Positions 15,627 to 16,220 of a DNA stretch of 16,220 bases are shown piece by piece. Under the pieces are notes generated by a model that was not told the DNA's origin, ran no database searches, and saw only the letters and a list, made by a program, of their open reading frames with translations. Each line of letters begins with the position of its first letter. Position 1 is the stretch's first letter. The DNA comes from Bacillota bacterium. Its GTDB lineage: Bacteria > Bacillota_C > Negativicutes > Sporomusales > Sporomusaceae. Location of the stretch: positions 1 through 16,220 of the forward strand of contig JAEZQV010000027.1 of NCBI GenBank assembly GCA_023441125.1. Reading direction: 5' to 3'. A program made the translations under genes and the position numbers.

Positions 15627-16220
15627 ATGGGAAAAAAATTAATAAGGTTGCTGTTAATTGGCGGGCTGGTCCTGGCGGCGGCGCTGCCATTAACCGGCTG
15701 CGGCAAGACTACCGAGGTCAGCACCCCCAAGAAACCGGAGGCAATAACCATCGGTTTCCAGGATATACCCAATGATGAAATCGTGGCCAAAGTGAAAGGC
15801 TTTTACGAAAGTGAGCTGGGGGTGAAGGTCAACTTTAAAAAGTTTGATTCCGGGCGGGATGTGAATAATGCCTTTGCCTCCAACAGCATTGACATTGGCC
15901 TGCTGGGGAGCACGCCGGCCGCCGTCGGCATAGCCAAGGGGCTTAACTATGAAGTTTTCTGGATCCATGATGTAATTGGCGCCGCCGAATCGCTGGCGGT
16001 CAAAAACACGGCCAATATCAATTCCATCAAGGATTTAAAAGGGAAAAAGGTGGCAGTCCCCTTCAGTTCCACCGCCCATTACAGTTTGCTTAATGCCCTG
16101 AAATTAGAGGGAGTCAATCTGGCCGACGTCAAGATTCTCGATATGCAGCCCCCCGATATTTTTGCCGCCTGGCAGCGAGGGGATATCGATGCGGCCTATG
16201 TCTGGAATCCGGTGCTAGGC
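15627..16220 (+). CDS. tauA: TauA-type taurine-binding lipoprotein, 5' part
   Basis: A 198-residue N-terminal portion running off the window. It starts with a lipoprotein signal: positive MGKK, a hydrophobic stretch (residues 8-22) and lipobox L22-T-G-C25, so the mature protein is anchored through C25. The rest is a periplasmic-binding fold with VNFKKFDSGRDVNNAFASN, GSTPAAVGIAKG and a late segment VPFSSTAHYSLLNALK, then AAWQRGDIDAAYVWNP, which closely follow TauA. It should bind taurine or a related sulfonate outside the membrane for the permease encoded 22 bp upstream. AAAGGAGAGG (15611-15620) precedes the ATG. Confidence 0.92.
   Translation, partial: MGKKLIRLLLIGGLVLAAALPLTGCGKTTEVSTPKKPEAITIGFQDIPNDEIVAKVKGFYESELGVKVNFKKFDSGRDVNNAFASNSIDIGLLGSTPAAVGIAKGLNYEVFWIHDVIGAAESLAVKNTANINSIKDLKGKKVAVPFSSTAHYSLLNALKLEGVNLADVKILDMQPPDIFAAWQRGDIDAAYVWNPVLG

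Overview
The window is a sulfur-metabolism region from a moderately GC-rich anaerobic Firmicute. Strong AGGAGG-type ribosome binding sites, clostridial-style enzymes (AprBA-like APS reductase, a small siroheme reductase fused to a ferredoxin domain) and overall protein character suggest Negativicutes of the Sporomusa type. That placement is an inference from style, not a database result.

Bases 1-7925 (+ strand) hold one long run of sulfate genes: the end of a sulfate-binding protein, permeases CysT and CysW, ATPase CysA, an adenylylsulfate (APS) reductase-like pair (AprA flavoprotein and a short AprB ferredoxin), and both subunits of the heterodimeric ATP sulfurylase (CysD, and a CysN with a long unexplained C-terminal extension). 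Read together: sulfate import, activation to APS, then direct reduction of APS to sulfite. No APS kinase or PAPS reductase (CysC/CysH) is present in the window. The run ends in a foldable 114-bp inverted-repeat block that contains a convincing terminator (7963-8076).

Bases 8120-8902 (+) carry a metallo-beta-lactamase-fold hydrolase with all metal motifs but without the N-terminal part usual for its family and without a ribosome binding site, so it is probably a remnant. It overlaps tail-to-tail by 4 bp with a minus-strand gene for a compact siroheme/4Fe-4S sulfite (or nitrite) reductase (8899-9792), the likely next step after APS reductase. An ArsR-type regulator (9893-10588) is divergent from it, and a perfect TTACAATA-N9-TATTGTAA palindrome sits between the two.

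Bases 10589-12108 hold a gamma-glutamylcyclotransferase-like protein with a cysteine-rich tail (+) and a convergent nitroreductase (-).

Bases 12144-16220 are a taurine module. A GntR/HutC-family regulator (-) is divergent from a taurine:pyruvate-type aminotransferase, a TauC/SsuC-type permease and the start of a TauA-type lipoprotein (+; runs off the window). The 417-bp intergenic region is rich in signals: a good promoter for gntR, a TTGACA/TATAAA promoter whose -10 lies in a GTTATA-N5-TATAAC palindrome, a leader ending in a strong intrinsic terminator before any gene, and a second promoter just upstream of the aminotransferase. This early-terminated leader is the most unexplained regulatory structure here. 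No rRNA, tRNA, CRISPR or transposase gene was seen.
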